The notes under the pieces are model-generated. The model did no database searches. It saw nothing but the letters and a program-made list of their open reading frames with translations, and was not told the DNA's origin. Positions 1-9,059 of a stretch of 64,000 nucleotides of DNA are shown here, one piece after another. Made by a program: the position numbers and the translations under genes. This stretch comes from HXMU1420-13 sp965228545. GTDB lineage: Bacteria; Bacteroidota; Rhodothermia; Balneolales; Balneolaceae. Numbering within the stretch: position 1 is the stretch's first letter; every line of letters begins with the position of its first letter. The stretch lies in the NCBI GenBank assembly GCA_965228545.1, contig OZ245822.1:3534001-3598000 (forward strand), in the 5' to 3' direction.

Positions 1-1
1 T

Positions 2-256
2 GTTGGGTTAAATAATCGTACTGATGATATGGTGGTAAACGTGGCTAAGAAGAAAAATCTAACTAATCATCGTGCAACCCAAACAGCTGATAGTGTAAAA
101 ATCTCTCAGGCGAAGAAAATGAGTTTAGAAGAGTGTATTGAGTTTATCGCCAACGATGAATTATTGGAAGTGACGCCTCAAAGTTTACGAATTCGCAAGA
201 AATTTTTAGATCACAACGAACGTAAGCGCGAAGAAAAGAAAAAAACGAACGCTTAA
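2..256 (+). CDS. typA: TypA/BipA ribosome-associated GTPase, C-terminal end (5' truncated by the window)
   Basis: Only the last 84 codons are visible; the frame is open to the left edge, so the apparent ATG at 29 is internal. The visible part carries the typical BipA tail: a DDMVVNV-like strand, NLTNHRA, then SLEECIEFIANDELLEVTPQ and a basic end rich in Arg/Lys. TypA is a translational GTPase that binds the ribosome and helps 50S assembly, especially under cold or other stress (family knowledge). The GTPase domain lies outside the window. A strong hairpin with a T-run follows the stop. Confidence 0.93.
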   Translation, partial: VGLNNRTDDMVVNVAKKKNLTNHRATQTADSVKISQAKKMSLEECIEFIANDELLEVTPQSLRIRKKFLDHNERKREEKKKTNA

Positions 257-480
257 TTTTTATTGAAGCCTAAAAAGGAAAGAAAACCTTTAATTCTTTC
301 CTCTTTTTTGTATTTCTGTTCGGTTGAGATTTTTCGTTTACAACCTTGGCACGCAAGTTTAATGGTTCCCTTATGTTCGAGTTCAGAGAGCTCTACAATG
401 TAGCCTCCAATAATTCGAGTTTCATTCTCCACCGAATTACAGTTAAAACACCGTCTCTTATCCTCAGATACCTTTTCCAC
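253..480 (-). CDS. Small zinc-ribbon-like hypothetical protein (75 aa)
   Basis: The protein has two CxxC pairs, C11-FN-C14 and C44-QG-C47, spaced as in a zinc ribbon, with a basic Lys-rich second half. I do not recognise the family. The start is GTG (478-480) with AAGG just upstream, at rather short spacing. The stop overlaps the convergent typA stop by 3 bases, and the typA terminator lies within codons near the C-terminus. That arrangement makes the 3' end uncertain: either the terminator works only for typA or the ORF is not a stable gene. The paired cysteines argue for a real protein. Confidence 0.5.
   Translation of the reverse strand: MEKVSEDKRRCFNCNSVENETRIIGGYIVELSELEHKGTIKLACQGCKRKISTEQKYKKEERIKGFLSFLGFNKN
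276..309 (+). terminator. Rho-independent terminator of typA (possibly bidirectional)
   Basis: AGGAAAGAA (276-284) is perfectly complementary to TTCTTTCCT (294-302), giving a 9-bp stem with a 9-nt loop, followed on the + strand by six Ts (304-309). On the other strand the stem is followed by five Ts (complement of 272-276), so it may stop transcription both ways. It lies inside the 3' part of the small reverse ORF at 253-480. Confidence 0.75.
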
Positions 481-614
481 GCCTTAAACCAATTATTTTT
501 ATTAATTAAACAACCCCAAAATCAAAAATTTAAGTCACAGAGTGTATAAGATGTAGAGATATTGTCGAGAAGAAATACTCTATGTAAAATCAAATATTTA
601 ATTATTGAGCGATG

Positions 615-2690
615 TTAAGCCAACCCATAAAACCTTTGTCGCTCATGAAAGTACGGAAGAAAAACGTTTTTCAAATTAGAATTTTCAGGATTATTTAATT
701 CAGGATCTGCACCAATTATTTTTTCAGCAGCATTCTTGGCGTTCATAAGTATAAGTTGATCCTCTACTATATCCGCAACATTAAAGTCGGGAAGCCCACT
801 TTGTTTTGTTCCAAGAAAATCACCCGGGCCTCTTAATTTTAAGTCGGCTTCAGCAATTCTGAATCCATCTGCGGTTTCTTCCATCGTTTTCAGGCGGTAA
901 CTACCAGATCGGCTAACCTTCACATCAGGTATCAAGATGCAGTAACTTTGGCGAGATCCACGGCCTATTCTTCCTCGTAATTGATGCAACTGAGAAAGCC
1001 CGAATCGCTCGGCATGCTCAATTATCATTATAGATGCATTTGGAACGTCAACTCCTACCTCAATTACCGTGGTGCTTACCAAAATTTGTATCTTATTTTC
1101 TTTAAAAGCTTGCATGGTTTCCTCTTTTGTTTTGGAATCCATCCTGCCATGAAGCAATCCAACGGTGTAGTTAGGGAATCTTGCTTTAACTTTTTCAAAT
1201 CCCGCAGTAGCATCCTTCAAATCCAAAGCTTCTGATTCTTCTATTAGTGGATAAATGATATAGACTTGCCCACCATCGGCTAATTCCATATCCACAAAGC
1301 GATAAACATCCTCTCTTTTTCTGTCAGATCGGATTGCCGTTTCCACCGGTTTTCTGCCTTTTGGTAATCCAGTTATAATCGATACATCCAAATCTGCATA
1401 TACGGTCATGGCTAATGATCGAGGAATTGGAGTTGCGCTCATTACTAATAAATGCGGATGATTGCCCTTATTTAGTAAATCAGCACGTTGTTTCACTCCA
1501 AAACGGTGCTGTTCGTCGATTACAGCTATCCCAAGATTGTGGAACTTTACAGTTTCCTGGAATAAAGCATGCGTACCCACTACAATTTGGCAGTTGCCGC
1601 CCTCAATATCAGTGAGGATGTCACGCCGCAAAGCAGTTTTTTGTCCGCCAACTAATAAGCGGATATTGATTTCTAAGCCAGAAAGGTGTTCAGTTAATGT
1701 GTGATAGTGTTGTTCTGCAAGAATTTCGGTAGGAGCGGCGAAAGCGGCCTGAAACCCATTGTCCAGCGCCATTAACAGAGCACCAATAGCTACAATAGTT
1801 TTACCGGCACCCACATCCCCCTGAAGTAGCCGATTCATTTGTTTGCCGGAGCGTACATCGCGCTTAATGTCAGAAAGGGCTTGTTTTTGCCCCGCGGTTA
1901 GTTCAAAAGGTAGAAGCCTATTAAAATAGGTTGAGGTAATAGGTTTAAGATTTTTGAAAATTTGCCCGGAATCTCGCTCTACAATTTCATGTTTAATTTT
2001 ACCCATACTTAATTCAAAAAGGAACAATTCTTCAAATTTGAATCGCTCGAGAGCAATTTTATGGGCCTGATGTGTGCCGGGATTGTGAATGTTCTGTAAT
2101 GCAAGCCTGCGTTCAGGGAATTGATTTTGTTCAAGAATACTGCTTGGTAGAAATTCTCGTACATCCGATTGATTAAGTAAGTGCATTATCCACTTTTGAA
2201 TGAGAGTAGATGTAATTCGTGCTTTACTAAACTCTTTGTTAGCAGGATATATTGGAATGATTTTTGAGAATGCTTCCAAATCGCCATCGTCAGAAATTGA
2301 ACTAATTTCCGGATGTGCTATTGAGATGGTTTTACCATATCGTTTAGCTTGACCAAAAAAAGCCAGAACCGCCCCTTTCTTAAACTGTTTTTGTAGGTAA
2401 GAGGCTCCTTTAAACCAGACTCCTTTTACTATGCCGGTTCCATCACTCAGTGATACCTCTAACCGCTTTTTTTTACCAAAACCAACTTCATCAATCGAAA
2501 CAACGTGGCCCGAAACCGTCACCTCTTCGCCCGAACCAGCTAAATGTTGAATACGTTGAACATTTGACCGATCCAGATAACGACGCGGGAAAAAATATAA
2601 CAGATCATCGGTAGTATATATGGATGCACTTTGTAGTGCTTCCAATCTTTTTGAACTAAGTTGGGGCAGTGTAAGCAAATTAGAAGACAT
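615..2690 (-). CDS. recG: ATP-dependent DNA helicase RecG
   Basis: 691 residues, the usual RecG length. RecG remodels stalled replication forks and Holliday junctions by branch migration. Visible order: N-terminal wedge/OB domain (about residues 50-150), helicase lobe 1 with Walker A GDVGAGKT (291-298), motif II DEQH (392-395) and motif III SAT (418-420), lobe 2 with motif VI QLRGRIGRG (570-578), and a TRG-like C-terminal part. The ATG start at 2690 is followed at once by the conserved N-terminal helix. It is transcribed divergently from the ribosomal cluster, with a 184-bp gap to rpsL. No partner gene lies downstream in the same orientation apart from the small ORF at 253-480. Confidence 0.97.
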   Translation of the reverse strand: MSSNLLTLPQLSSKRLEALQSASIYTTDDLLYFFPRRYLDRSNVQRIQHLAGSGEEVTVSGHVVSIDEVGFGKKKRLEVSLSDGTGIVKGVWFKGASYLQKQFKKGAVLAFFGQAKRYGKTISIAHPEISSISDDGDLEAFSKIIPIYPANKEFSKARITSTLIQKWIMHLLNQSDVREFLPSSILEQNQFPERRLALQNIHNPGTHQAHKIALERFKFEELFLFELSMGKIKHEIVERDSGQIFKNLKPITSTYFNRLLPFELTAGQKQALSDIKRDVRSGKQMNRLLQGDVGAGKTIVAIGALLMALDNGFQAAFAAPTEILAEQHYHTLTEHLSGLEINIRLLVGGQKTALRRDILTDIEGGNCQIVVGTHALFQETVKFHNLGIAVIDEQHRFGVKQRADLLNKGNHPHLLVMSATPIPRSLAMTVYADLDVSIITGLPKGRKPVETAIRSDRKREDVYRFVDMELADGGQVYIIYPLIEESEALDLKDATAGFEKVKARFPNYTVGLLHGRMDSKTKEETMQAFKENKIQILVSTTVIEVGVDVPNASIMIIEHAERFGLSQLHQLRGRIGRGSRQSYCILIPDVKVSRSGSYRLKTMEETADGFRIAEADLKLRGPGDFLGTKQSGLPDFNVADIVEDQLILMNAKNAAEKIIGADPELNNPENSNLKNVFLPYFHERQRFYGLA

Positions 2691-2874
2691 ACTGATATAT
2701 TACTTTATACTAATTAATTTGCCAAGTAGTAAGCAAAAATGTTCAATTACGATATCATAAAGAGAGATTACCACTTTTTAAGAATATTTATGAAGATTTA
2801 TTTTGATAAAAGATTGTGAATATCACTATATTAGCAAGCTCTCGATTTGATGGCAATAACCAAACATTTGAACT
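2691..2874. promoter_or_regulatory. Divergent intergenic region recG / rpsL
   Basis: This 184-bp A+T-rich gap must hold the promoters for recG (leftward) and for the long ribosomal cluster (rightward). I see only imperfect matches to the Bacteroidota -7 element TAnnTTTG (for example TTAATTTG near 2713-2720), so no promoter is placed. No clear Shine-Dalgarno precedes the GTG start of rpsL. Confidence 0.4.
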
Positions 2875-3249
2875 GTGCCAACGATACAACAACTTATTAG
2901 AAAAGGTAGAAAAAGCAAGGTACGTAAAACCACTGCGCCCGCAATGCAGAGTTGCCCGCAAAAACGTGGTGTTTGTACTCGTGTTTATACAACTACACCT
3001 AAAAAGCCGAACTCGGCACTTCGTAAAGTAGCGCGTGTGCGCTTAACCAATGGTATTGAAGTTACTGCATATATCCCGGGTGAAGGTCATAACCTTCAAG
3101 AGCACAGTATTGTGCTTATCAGGGGTGGGCGCGTAAAGGATTTACCTGGTGTGAGATACCACATTATCCGTGGAACATTGGATACTGCTGGTGTAGAGGG
3201 TCGTACGCAAAGCCGTAGTTTGTACGGAACAAAACGACCAAAAGGGTAA
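2875..3249 (+). CDS. rpsL: 30S ribosomal protein S12
   Basis: 124 residues, full length, with the signature TTPKKPNSALRK (40-51) and RVKDLPGVRYH. S12 sits at the decoding centre and monitors codon-anticodon pairing. Lys43 and Lys88 (residue count including Met) are the wild-type residues whose changes give streptomycin resistance in other bacteria, so no such change is present. Asp89, the usual methylthiolation site, is also present. The start is GTG; the in-frame homology begins right there (PTIQQLIRKGR). First gene of the str-type segment, 26 nt before rpsG. Confidence 0.97.
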   Translation: MPTIQQLIRKGRKSKVRKTTAPAMQSCPQKRGVCTRVYTTTPKKPNSALRKVARVRLTNGIEVTAYIPGEGHNLQEHSIVLIRGGRVKDLPGVRYHIIRGTLDTAGVEGRTQSRSLYGTKRPKG

Positions 3250-3275
3250 CCCAAACGATTTAAGAGTAATCGAGT

Positions 3276-3743
3276 ATGCGTAGAAGAAAAGCAGAAAAAC
3301 GAGACGTACAACCAGATCCGATATTTGAGGATAAATTAATCACTCGTTTTGTAAACAACCTGATGCGAGACGGGAAGAAGAATGTGGCTCGTAAGATTGT
3401 ATATCAGGCATTTGAGCTTATAGAAGAAAGAACAGGCGAAACCGGTCTCGAAGTATTTCGGGCGGCGCTTCAAAACTCTACTCCGGTAGTTGAGGTGAAG
3501 TCTCGTCGTGTTGGTGGTGCTACTTATCAAGTACCTGTAGAGGTTCGGCAAGAGCGAGGCACAGCATTAGGAATGCGTTGGTTAATTAAGGCTGCGCGTT
3601 CAAGAAACGACAAGTCAATGTCATTGCGATTATCCAGAGAGTTAATCGATGCTTCGAAAAACGAAGGTGGTGCAGTTCGTAAAAAAGACGAAACGCATCG
3701 TATGGCTGAGGCTAACAAAGCATTTGCCCATTTTAGATTTTAA
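3276..3743 (+). CDS. rpsG: 30S ribosomal protein S7
   Basis: 155 residues, normal size. S7 starts assembly of the 30S head and contacts the E-site tRNA. The start region MRRRKAEKR and the conserved block KSRRVGGATYQVPVEV are present, as is the C-terminal helix RMAEANKAFAHFRF. It lies between rpsL and fusA with short gaps (26 and 17 nt), as in classic str operons. Confidence 0.97.
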   Translation: MRRRKAEKRDVQPDPIFEDKLITRFVNNLMRDGKKNVARKIVYQAFELIEERTGETGLEVFRAALQNSTPVVEVKSRRVGGATYQVPVEVRQERGTALGMRWLIKAARSRNDKSMSLRLSRELIDASKNEGGAVRKKDETHRMAEANKAFAHFRF

Positions 3744-3760
3744 AAAATATTCATTAAGAA

Positions 3761-5902
3761 ATGTCTGACGTAAAAACAGCAACAGATCCAAAAGTATTAG
3801 CAATGATGCGAAAAACCCGAAACATCGGGATTATGGCGCACATTGATGCCGGTAAAACAACGGTTACTGAGCGTATCCTTTTTTACACTGGTCGTAGCCA
3901 CCGTATTGGTGAGGTGCACGATGGTGCGGCTACAATGGACTGGATGGAGCAAGAGCAGGAGCGTGGTATTACCATTACTTCAGCAGCTACCCACTGTATC
4001 TGGAAAGATCACAGAATCAATATTATTGATACTCCAGGTCACGTTGATTTTACTGTTGAAGTAGAGCGGTCGTTGCGAGTGTTAGACGGTGCTGTATTTG
4101 TGCTTTGTTCGGTAGGAGCTGTACAGCCGCAGTCAGAAACTGTGTGGCGTCAAGCTACAAAATACAAAGTGCCTTGTATGGCATTTGTAAATAAAATGGA
4201 TCGTACTGGGGCAGATTTTTACAATGTTGTTGGGCAATTAGATGACAAGCTAAATGCAAATCCGATCCCAATACAGATTCCTATCGGTAGAGAAGAAAAC
4301 TTCAAAGGGGTGGTTGATTTAATCACCATGGAAGCTATTGTTTGGGATGAAGAGTCGCTTGGTGCTAAATATGATGTAGTTGATATCCCGGAAGATATGA
4401 TAGAGGATGTTGACAATTATCGTGTACAAATGCTTGAGGCAATTGCTGATCACGATGAGTCGTTGATGGAAAAGTACTTGATGGAAGAGGAAATCTCTGA
4501 GGAAGAGATTATTGCTGCAATCCGTAAAGCAACCATCGCGAAAGATATTACACCGGTAATGGCTGGTACTGCACTTAAAAATAAGGGTGTGCAGGCTATG
4601 CTAGATCGCGTTCTTGACTTCATGCCAAGTCCACTTGATGTTGAGGCAGTAAAAGGTATTGATCCAAAAACGGATGGTGAAGTAACTCGCGAGGCAGATC
4701 CTTCGGCGCCGTTCTCAGCACTTGCATTCAAAATAATGACCGACCCTTATGTTGGGAAGTTAACTTTCACTCGTATTTACTCAGGTAAACTTGAGAAAGG
4801 ATCCTACGTGCTTAACAGTTCCACTGGAAAGAAAGAACGTATAGGTCGTCTGTTAGAAATGCATGCTAATGATAAAAAAGACCTTGAGTCAGCTCAGGCT
4901 GGTGATATTGTTGCCGTTGTTGGTGTAAAACAAGTGCATACAGGGGATACATTTTGTGATTTAGACAGTCCTGTTATTCTCGAACAAATCACTTTCCCTG
5001 AGCCGGTAATTAAATTGGCTGTTGAGCCAAAAACTAAAGCGGATAGTGACAAATTATCTACTGGTTTACAGAAGCTAGCTGAAGAAGATCCTACATTTAA
5101 GGTTAGTACGGACGAAGAAACTGGCCAGACAACGATTGCAGGAATGGGTGAGCTTCACCTCGAGATTATTGTTGATCGTTTAAAGCGTGAATTCAAAGTT
5201 GAAGCTAATGTAGGTGCACCGCAGGTATCTTATCGTGAAACTATTTCAGGTAATGTTACACACCGTGAGACTTACAAAAAGCAAACTGGTGGACGTGGTA
5301 AGTTCGCTGATATTCAGTTCGAGATTGCTCCAATGAGTTATTTCGATAATTACGAAGGAAAAGAAGATAGAATTAACCGCGACGAAGGATTTTTGTTCAT
5401 TAACGAAATCGTTGGTGGTAACATCCCGCGAGAATTCATCCCTTCTGTAGAAAAAGGTTTTAAAGCTGCACTTGAAAACGGTATACAGGCTAGCTACTCT
5501 GTAGAAAATGTTGGAGTACGTTTGTTTGATGGTTCGTACCATGATGTGGATTCGGATCAACTATCCTTTGAATTGGCAGCTAAGCAGGGTTTTAGAAACT
5601 CAGCTAAAAAAGCAAAACCGGTATTATTAGAGCCGGTTATGAAAGTAGAGGTTACAACTCCCGAAGAATATATGGGAGATGTTATTGGTGACCTTAATTC
5701 ACGGCGTGGAATCATCCAAAGCATGAATTCAGATCCAAACGGTTCTGTTGTAAAAGCAAATGTTCCATTAAGTGAAATGTTTGGCTACTCAACCGACCTT
5801 CGTTCACTTACTCAAGGTCGTGCTGTGTACTCAATGGAATTTGAAGAGTATACACAAGTGCCAGACAAGCTTGCTCAGGAAATTATCGAGAGCCAAGCTT
5901 AA
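3761..5902 (+). CDS. fusA: Elongation factor G
   Basis: 713 residues. EF-G is the GTPase that drives tRNA-mRNA translocation. The P-loop AHIDAGKTT (26-34), switch II DTPGHVDFT and NKMD guanine-recognition motif are intact, followed by domains II-V, including the domain IV block YRETISGNVTHRE and the RGIIQSMN region of domain V. Third gene of the str segment, ATG start 17 nt after rpsG. A sampled 60-nt stretch (4381-4440) has 24 G+C, in line with the neighbouring ribosomal genes and lower than tuf. Confidence 0.98.
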   Translation: MSDVKTATDPKVLAMMRKTRNIGIMAHIDAGKTTVTERILFYTGRSHRIGEVHDGAATMDWMEQEQERGITITSAATHCIWKDHRINIIDTPGHVDFTVEVERSLRVLDGAVFVLCSVGAVQPQSETVWRQATKYKVPCMAFVNKMDRTGADFYNVVGQLDDKLNANPIPIQIPIGREENFKGVVDLITMEAIVWDEESLGAKYDVVDIPEDMIEDVDNYRVQMLEAIADHDESLMEKYLMEEEISEEEIIAAIRKATIAKDITPVMAGTALKNKGVQAMLDRVLDFMPSPLDVEAVKGIDPKTDGEVTREADPSAPFSALAFKIMTDPYVGKLTFTRIYSGKLEKGSYVLNSSTGKKERIGRLLEMHANDKKDLESAQAGDIVAVVGVKQVHTGDTFCDLDSPVILEQITFPEPVIKLAVEPKTKADSDKLSTGLQKLAEEDPTFKVSTDEETGQTTIAGMGELHLEIIVDRLKREFKVEANVGAPQVSYRETISGNVTHRETYKKQTGGRGKFADIQFEIAPMSYFDNYEGKEDRINRDEGFLFINEIVGGNIPREFIPSVEKGFKAALENGIQASYSVENVGVRLFDGSYHDVDSDQLSFELAAKQGFRNSAKKAKPVLLEPVMKVEVTTPEEYMGDVIGDLNSRRGIIQSMNSDPNGSVVKANVPLSEMFGYSTDLRSLTQGRAVYSMEFEEYTQVPDKLAQEIIESQA

Positions 5903-5932
5903 TCAGAATTTTAACGATAAACTAAGTAAACA

Positions 5933-7120
5933 ATGGCAAAAGAGACCTTTCAACGCACCAAGCCCCACGTGAATGTGGGCACCATTGGTCACGTAGATCA
6001 CGGAAAGACTACATTAACGGCAGCGATCACCACGGTAATGGCGAAGACCTGGGGTGGAGTGGCGCAAGCGTTTGATCAAATTGATAATGCTCCTGAGGAG
6101 CGCGAGCGTGGTATTACCATCGCTACGGCGCATGTGGAGTATGAATCGGAAGTGCGTCACTACGCACACGTAGACTGCCCGGGCCACGCCGATTATGTGA
6201 AGAACATGGTGACAGGAGCGGCGCAGATGGATGGTGCTATTTTGGTGGTAGCGGCTACCGATGGTCCTATGCCACAAACCCGTGAGCACATCTTGTTGGC
6301 GCGTCAGGTGGGGGTGCCTCAGGTAGTAGTGTTTATGAACAAGGTGGATCTTGTGGACGACGAGGAGCTGCTCGAGCTTGTAGAACTTGAAGTGCGTGAG
6401 TTGCTTTCTAGCTACGAGTTTGACGGTGATGAGATTCCAGTGATTCAGGGTTCTGCCTTGGGTGCACTAAACGGCGAAGAGCAGTGGGAGCAAAAAGTAG
6501 TAGAGCTTATCGAGGCTGTTGATGAGACCATTCCTACTCCAGAGCGTGATGTAGACAAGCCGTTCTTGATGCCGGTTGAGGATGTATTCTCAATCACAGG
6601 TCGTGGAACAGTAGCTACGGGTCGTATCGAGCGCGGTGTGATCAAGATCAATGAGGAAGTAGAGATAGTAGGGATCGTTGAAGATCCGATGAAGAGTGTG
6701 GTAACCGGTATAGAGATGTTCCGTCGCTTGTTAGATCAAGGTGAGGCGGGCGACAATGCGGGTATTCTGCTGCGAGGTATTGCTAAGGAAGATATCCAGC
6801 GCGGAATGGTATTGTGTAAGCCGGGCTCAATCACTCCGCACAAACAATTCGAGTGCGAGGTGTATGTATTGAGCAAAGACGAAGGTGGGCGACACACTCC
6901 ATTCTTCAAGGGCTACCGACCACAATTTTATTTCCGTACCACGGATGTAACCGGAGCGTGTGAGCTTCCAAGTGGTGTGGAGATGGTGATGCCGGGCGAC
7001 AACGTAAAGTTGAGCGTAGAGCTCATCCAGCCGGTAGCGATGGAAGAAGGACTACGATTTGCGATCCGCGAAGGTGGACGTACCGTAGGTGCCGGTGTGG
7101 TAACTAAAATTTTAGATTAA
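5933..7120 (+). CDS. tuf: Elongation factor Tu
   Basis: 395 residues, full length. EF-Tu delivers aminoacyl-tRNA to the ribosome as a GTP complex. G1 GHVDHGKT (19-26), DCPGH (81-85) and NKVD (136-139) are intact, and domains II and III are complete up to GAGVVTKILD. The gene is visibly richer in G+C than its neighbours: 32 of 60 bases at 6301-6360 against 24 of 60 in a fusA sample, with many GCG, GTG and GAG codons. Translational selection, gene conversion with a second tuf copy or transfer could each explain this. It is followed 13 nt later by rpsJ. Confidence 0.98.
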   Translation: MAKETFQRTKPHVNVGTIGHVDHGKTTLTAAITTVMAKTWGGVAQAFDQIDNAPEERERGITIATAHVEYESEVRHYAHVDCPGHADYVKNMVTGAAQMDGAILVVAATDGPMPQTREHILLARQVGVPQVVVFMNKVDLVDDEELLELVELEVRELLSSYEFDGDEIPVIQGSALGALNGEEQWEQKVVELIEAVDETIPTPERDVDKPFLMPVEDVFSITGRGTVATGRIERGVIKINEEVEIVGIVEDPMKSVVTGIEMFRRLLDQGEAGDNAGILLRGIAKEDIQRGMVLCKPGSITPHKQFECEVYVLSKDEGGRHTPFFKGYRPQFYFRTTDVTGACELPSGVEMVMPGDNVKLSVELIQPVAMEEGLRFAIREGGRTVGAGVVTKILD

Positions 7121-7133
7121 GGAGTTCTGATCC

Positions 7134-7445
7134 GTGGCAACACAACAAAAAATCAGAATAAAGTTGAAATCATACGATCATAATTTGATCGATAAATCAG
7201 CTGAGAAGATCATTCAGACTGTAAAGTCAACTGGGGCAGTGGTGTCGGGTCCGATTCCATTACCAACCAGAAAAAGCATAATAACTGTAAACAAATCTGT
7301 GTTCGTAGACAAAAAGTCTCGCGAGCAGTTCGAGTACCGTGCGCACAAGCGTTTAATCGATATTCTTTCAACAGGTTCTCAAACAGTAGATGCATTAATG
7401 AAGCTGGAATTACCTTCTGGCGTTGATGTAGAAATTAAAGTTTAA
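7134..7445 (+). CDS. rpsJ: 30S ribosomal protein S10
   Basis: 103 residues. S10 is part of the 30S head and is also NusE, the partner of NusB at boxA antitermination sites. The core KIRIKLKSYDH, GPIPLPTRK and YRAHKRLIDI blocks are present. The start is GTG with a GGAG Shine-Dalgarno (7121-7124) directly after the tuf stop. It opens the S10-operon segment. Confidence 0.97.
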   Translation: MATQQKIRIKLKSYDHNLIDKSAEKIIQTVKSTGAVVSGPIPLPTRKSIITVNKSVFVDKKSREQFEYRAHKRLIDILSTGSQTVDALMKLELPSGVDVEIKV

Positions 7446-7465
7446 CGAGAAGGATCAAGAACACA

Positions 7466-8104
7466 ATGCGTGGATTGGTTGGAAAAAAAGTTGGGATGAC
7501 AAGTGTCTTTGACGAGATTGGTCGCAGTATTCCTGTGACAGTAGTTGAAGTACCAACCGCTGTTATTACCCAAATCAAAACTGAAGAAAAGGATGGTTAT
7601 AATGCCGTTCAGCTCGCCAGTTTTGATAAGAAAGAAAAAAACATTTCAAAATCAGTGAAAGGTCATTTGGACAAAGCTGGTTCTGAAGCAAAAGCTGTGA
7701 TCACTGAGTTCAGAAATTATATTCCTGAAGGGTTAACTACCGGTGATGAGCTTACTCTAGAAGATGTATTTAGCGTAGGTGACATCGTTGATGTTGCTGG
7801 TACGTCCAAAGGTCGTGGTTTCTCCGGTGTAATTAAGCGTCACAATTTTAGTGGTGTTGGTGATGAAACTCATGGACAGCACAATCGACTAAGAGCACCT
7901 GGATCTATTGGTGGCGCTTCTGACCCGGCACGTGTATTCAAGGGAATGCGTATGGCAGGACAATACGGTAACACTCGGGTGAAAGTGAAAAATTTGAGTA
8001 TCGCCAAAATATTGCCAGAGTCTAGCGTAATTCTTCTTACGGGAAGTATTCCGGGACCAAATGGCGGGTATGTAGAAATCCTTAACAAAAGCAGTGAAGG
8101 ATAA
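7466..8104 (+). CDS. rplC: 50S ribosomal protein L3
   Basis: 212 residues. L3 binds near the 3' end of 23S rRNA, and its loop reaches the peptidyl-transferase centre. The start MRGLVGKKVGMTSVFDE and the loop THGQHNRLRAPGSIGG carry the family signatures, including the glutamine in the GQ.. context that is methylated in some bacteria. It ends 5 nt before rplD. Confidence 0.97.
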   Translation: MRGLVGKKVGMTSVFDEIGRSIPVTVVEVPTAVITQIKTEEKDGYNAVQLASFDKKEKNISKSVKGHLDKAGSEAKAVITEFRNYIPEGLTTGDELTLEDVFSVGDIVDVAGTSKGRGFSGVIKRHNFSGVGDETHGQHNRLRAPGSIGGASDPARVFKGMRMAGQYGNTRVKVKNLSIAKILPESSVILLTGSIPGPNGGYVEILNKSSEG

Positions 8105-8109
8105 GCGAA

Positions 8110-8760
8110 ATGAAATTAGATGTATTTAAAATAGACGGTTCAAAAAGCGGTTCAAGTGTAGAACTTAATGATAGTATTTTTGCTATCGAACCTAATGAAA
8201 CTGTTTTATATGAAGATGTTCGTCGTTATTTAGCAAATAAACGACAAGGAACAGCAAAGACAAAAGGCCGTTCTGAAGTAACTGGTAGCACAAAGAAACT
8301 TTATCGCCAAAAAGGTACAGGTAATGCCCGCCGTGGTGATATTAAATCGCCGTTACTTAGAAAAGGTGGAACTGTATTTGGGCCACAACCTCGAGACTAT
8401 GGCTTTAAACTAAATAAGAAAGTAATTCAGTTGGCACGTAAGTCAGCACTTTCATTAAAAGCCACTGACGAAGCAATTGTAGTGTTGAATGACTTTACAT
8501 TTGAAGCACCTAAAACAAGGCAAGTAGTTGAAATGCTTGCAGCGTTTGAGCTTTCTGATAAAAAAGTTCTTCTATTAACTAAAGAAACAGACAAGAATAT
8601 CTTCAAATCAGCAAAAAATTTGCAGAATGTATATGTAGTTGAGGCCAATAAGCCAAATACTTATCAGATATTACATGCAGATGTTGTGTTAATTCAAGAA
8701 GGTGCAGTTGAAATTTTAGAAAATTCACTTACTCCAAAAACTGCAGAGGTTGAAGCATGA
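8110..8760 (+). CDS. rplD: 50S ribosomal protein L4
   Basis: 216 residues. L4 lines the peptide exit tunnel and in some bacteria represses its own operon. The tunnel loop RQKGTGNARRGDIKSPLLR and the downstream FGPQPRDYGFKLNKK are conserved. The stop overlaps the rplW start by 4 bases (ATGA), which suggests translational coupling. Confidence 0.97.
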   Translation: MKLDVFKIDGSKSGSSVELNDSIFAIEPNETVLYEDVRRYLANKRQGTAKTKGRSEVTGSTKKLYRQKGTGNARRGDIKSPLLRKGGTVFGPQPRDYGFKLNKKVIQLARKSALSLKATDEAIVVLNDFTFEAPKTRQVVEMLAAFELSDKKVLLLTKETDKNIFKSAKNLQNVYVVEANKPNTYQILHADVVLIQEGAVEILENSLTPKTAEVEA

Positions 8761-9047
8761 GCGTATTAATTAGACCAGTTATTACTGAGAAGCTAAGCCG
8801 TCTTCAGGAGTTAGAAAATAAATTCACTTTTGAAGTAACTAAATCTGCAACTAAACCTGAGATCCGGGCAGCAGTTGAAGCTCATTATCCAGGTGTGAAA
8901 GTTGCAAAAGTGAATACACTAATTATGCCTTCTAAACCAAAAGGCAGGTACACTAGAAGCGGCTTCCAGGCGGGAAGAACCACAACCTGGAAAAAAGCAA
9001 TCATAACCTTGAAAGAAGGCGAAATAGATTTCTTCAGCGAAATTTAG
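8757..9047 (+). CDS. rplW: 50S ribosomal protein L23
   Basis: 96 residues. L23 sits at the tunnel exit and docks trigger factor and SRP. LIRPVITEKLSRLQE at the start and the basic loop SKPKGRYTRSGFQAGR are typical. It starts inside the rplD stop (ATGA overlap). Confidence 0.96.
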   Translation: MSVLIRPVITEKLSRLQELENKFTFEVTKSATKPEIRAAVEAHYPGVKVAKVNTLIMPSKPKGRYTRSGFQAGRTTTWKKAIITLKEGEIDFFSEI

Positions 9048-9059
9048 GATTAGAGATCA

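Noticed and set aside
346..549. 67-codon forward ORF opposite the zinc-ribbon ORF
   Set aside because: No recognisable feature; the opposite strand carries the CxxC pairs and explains the open frame.
2816..3031. 71-codon forward ORF overlapping the start of rpsL
   Set aside because: Different frame from the S12 coding sequence, which is unmistakable from 2875.
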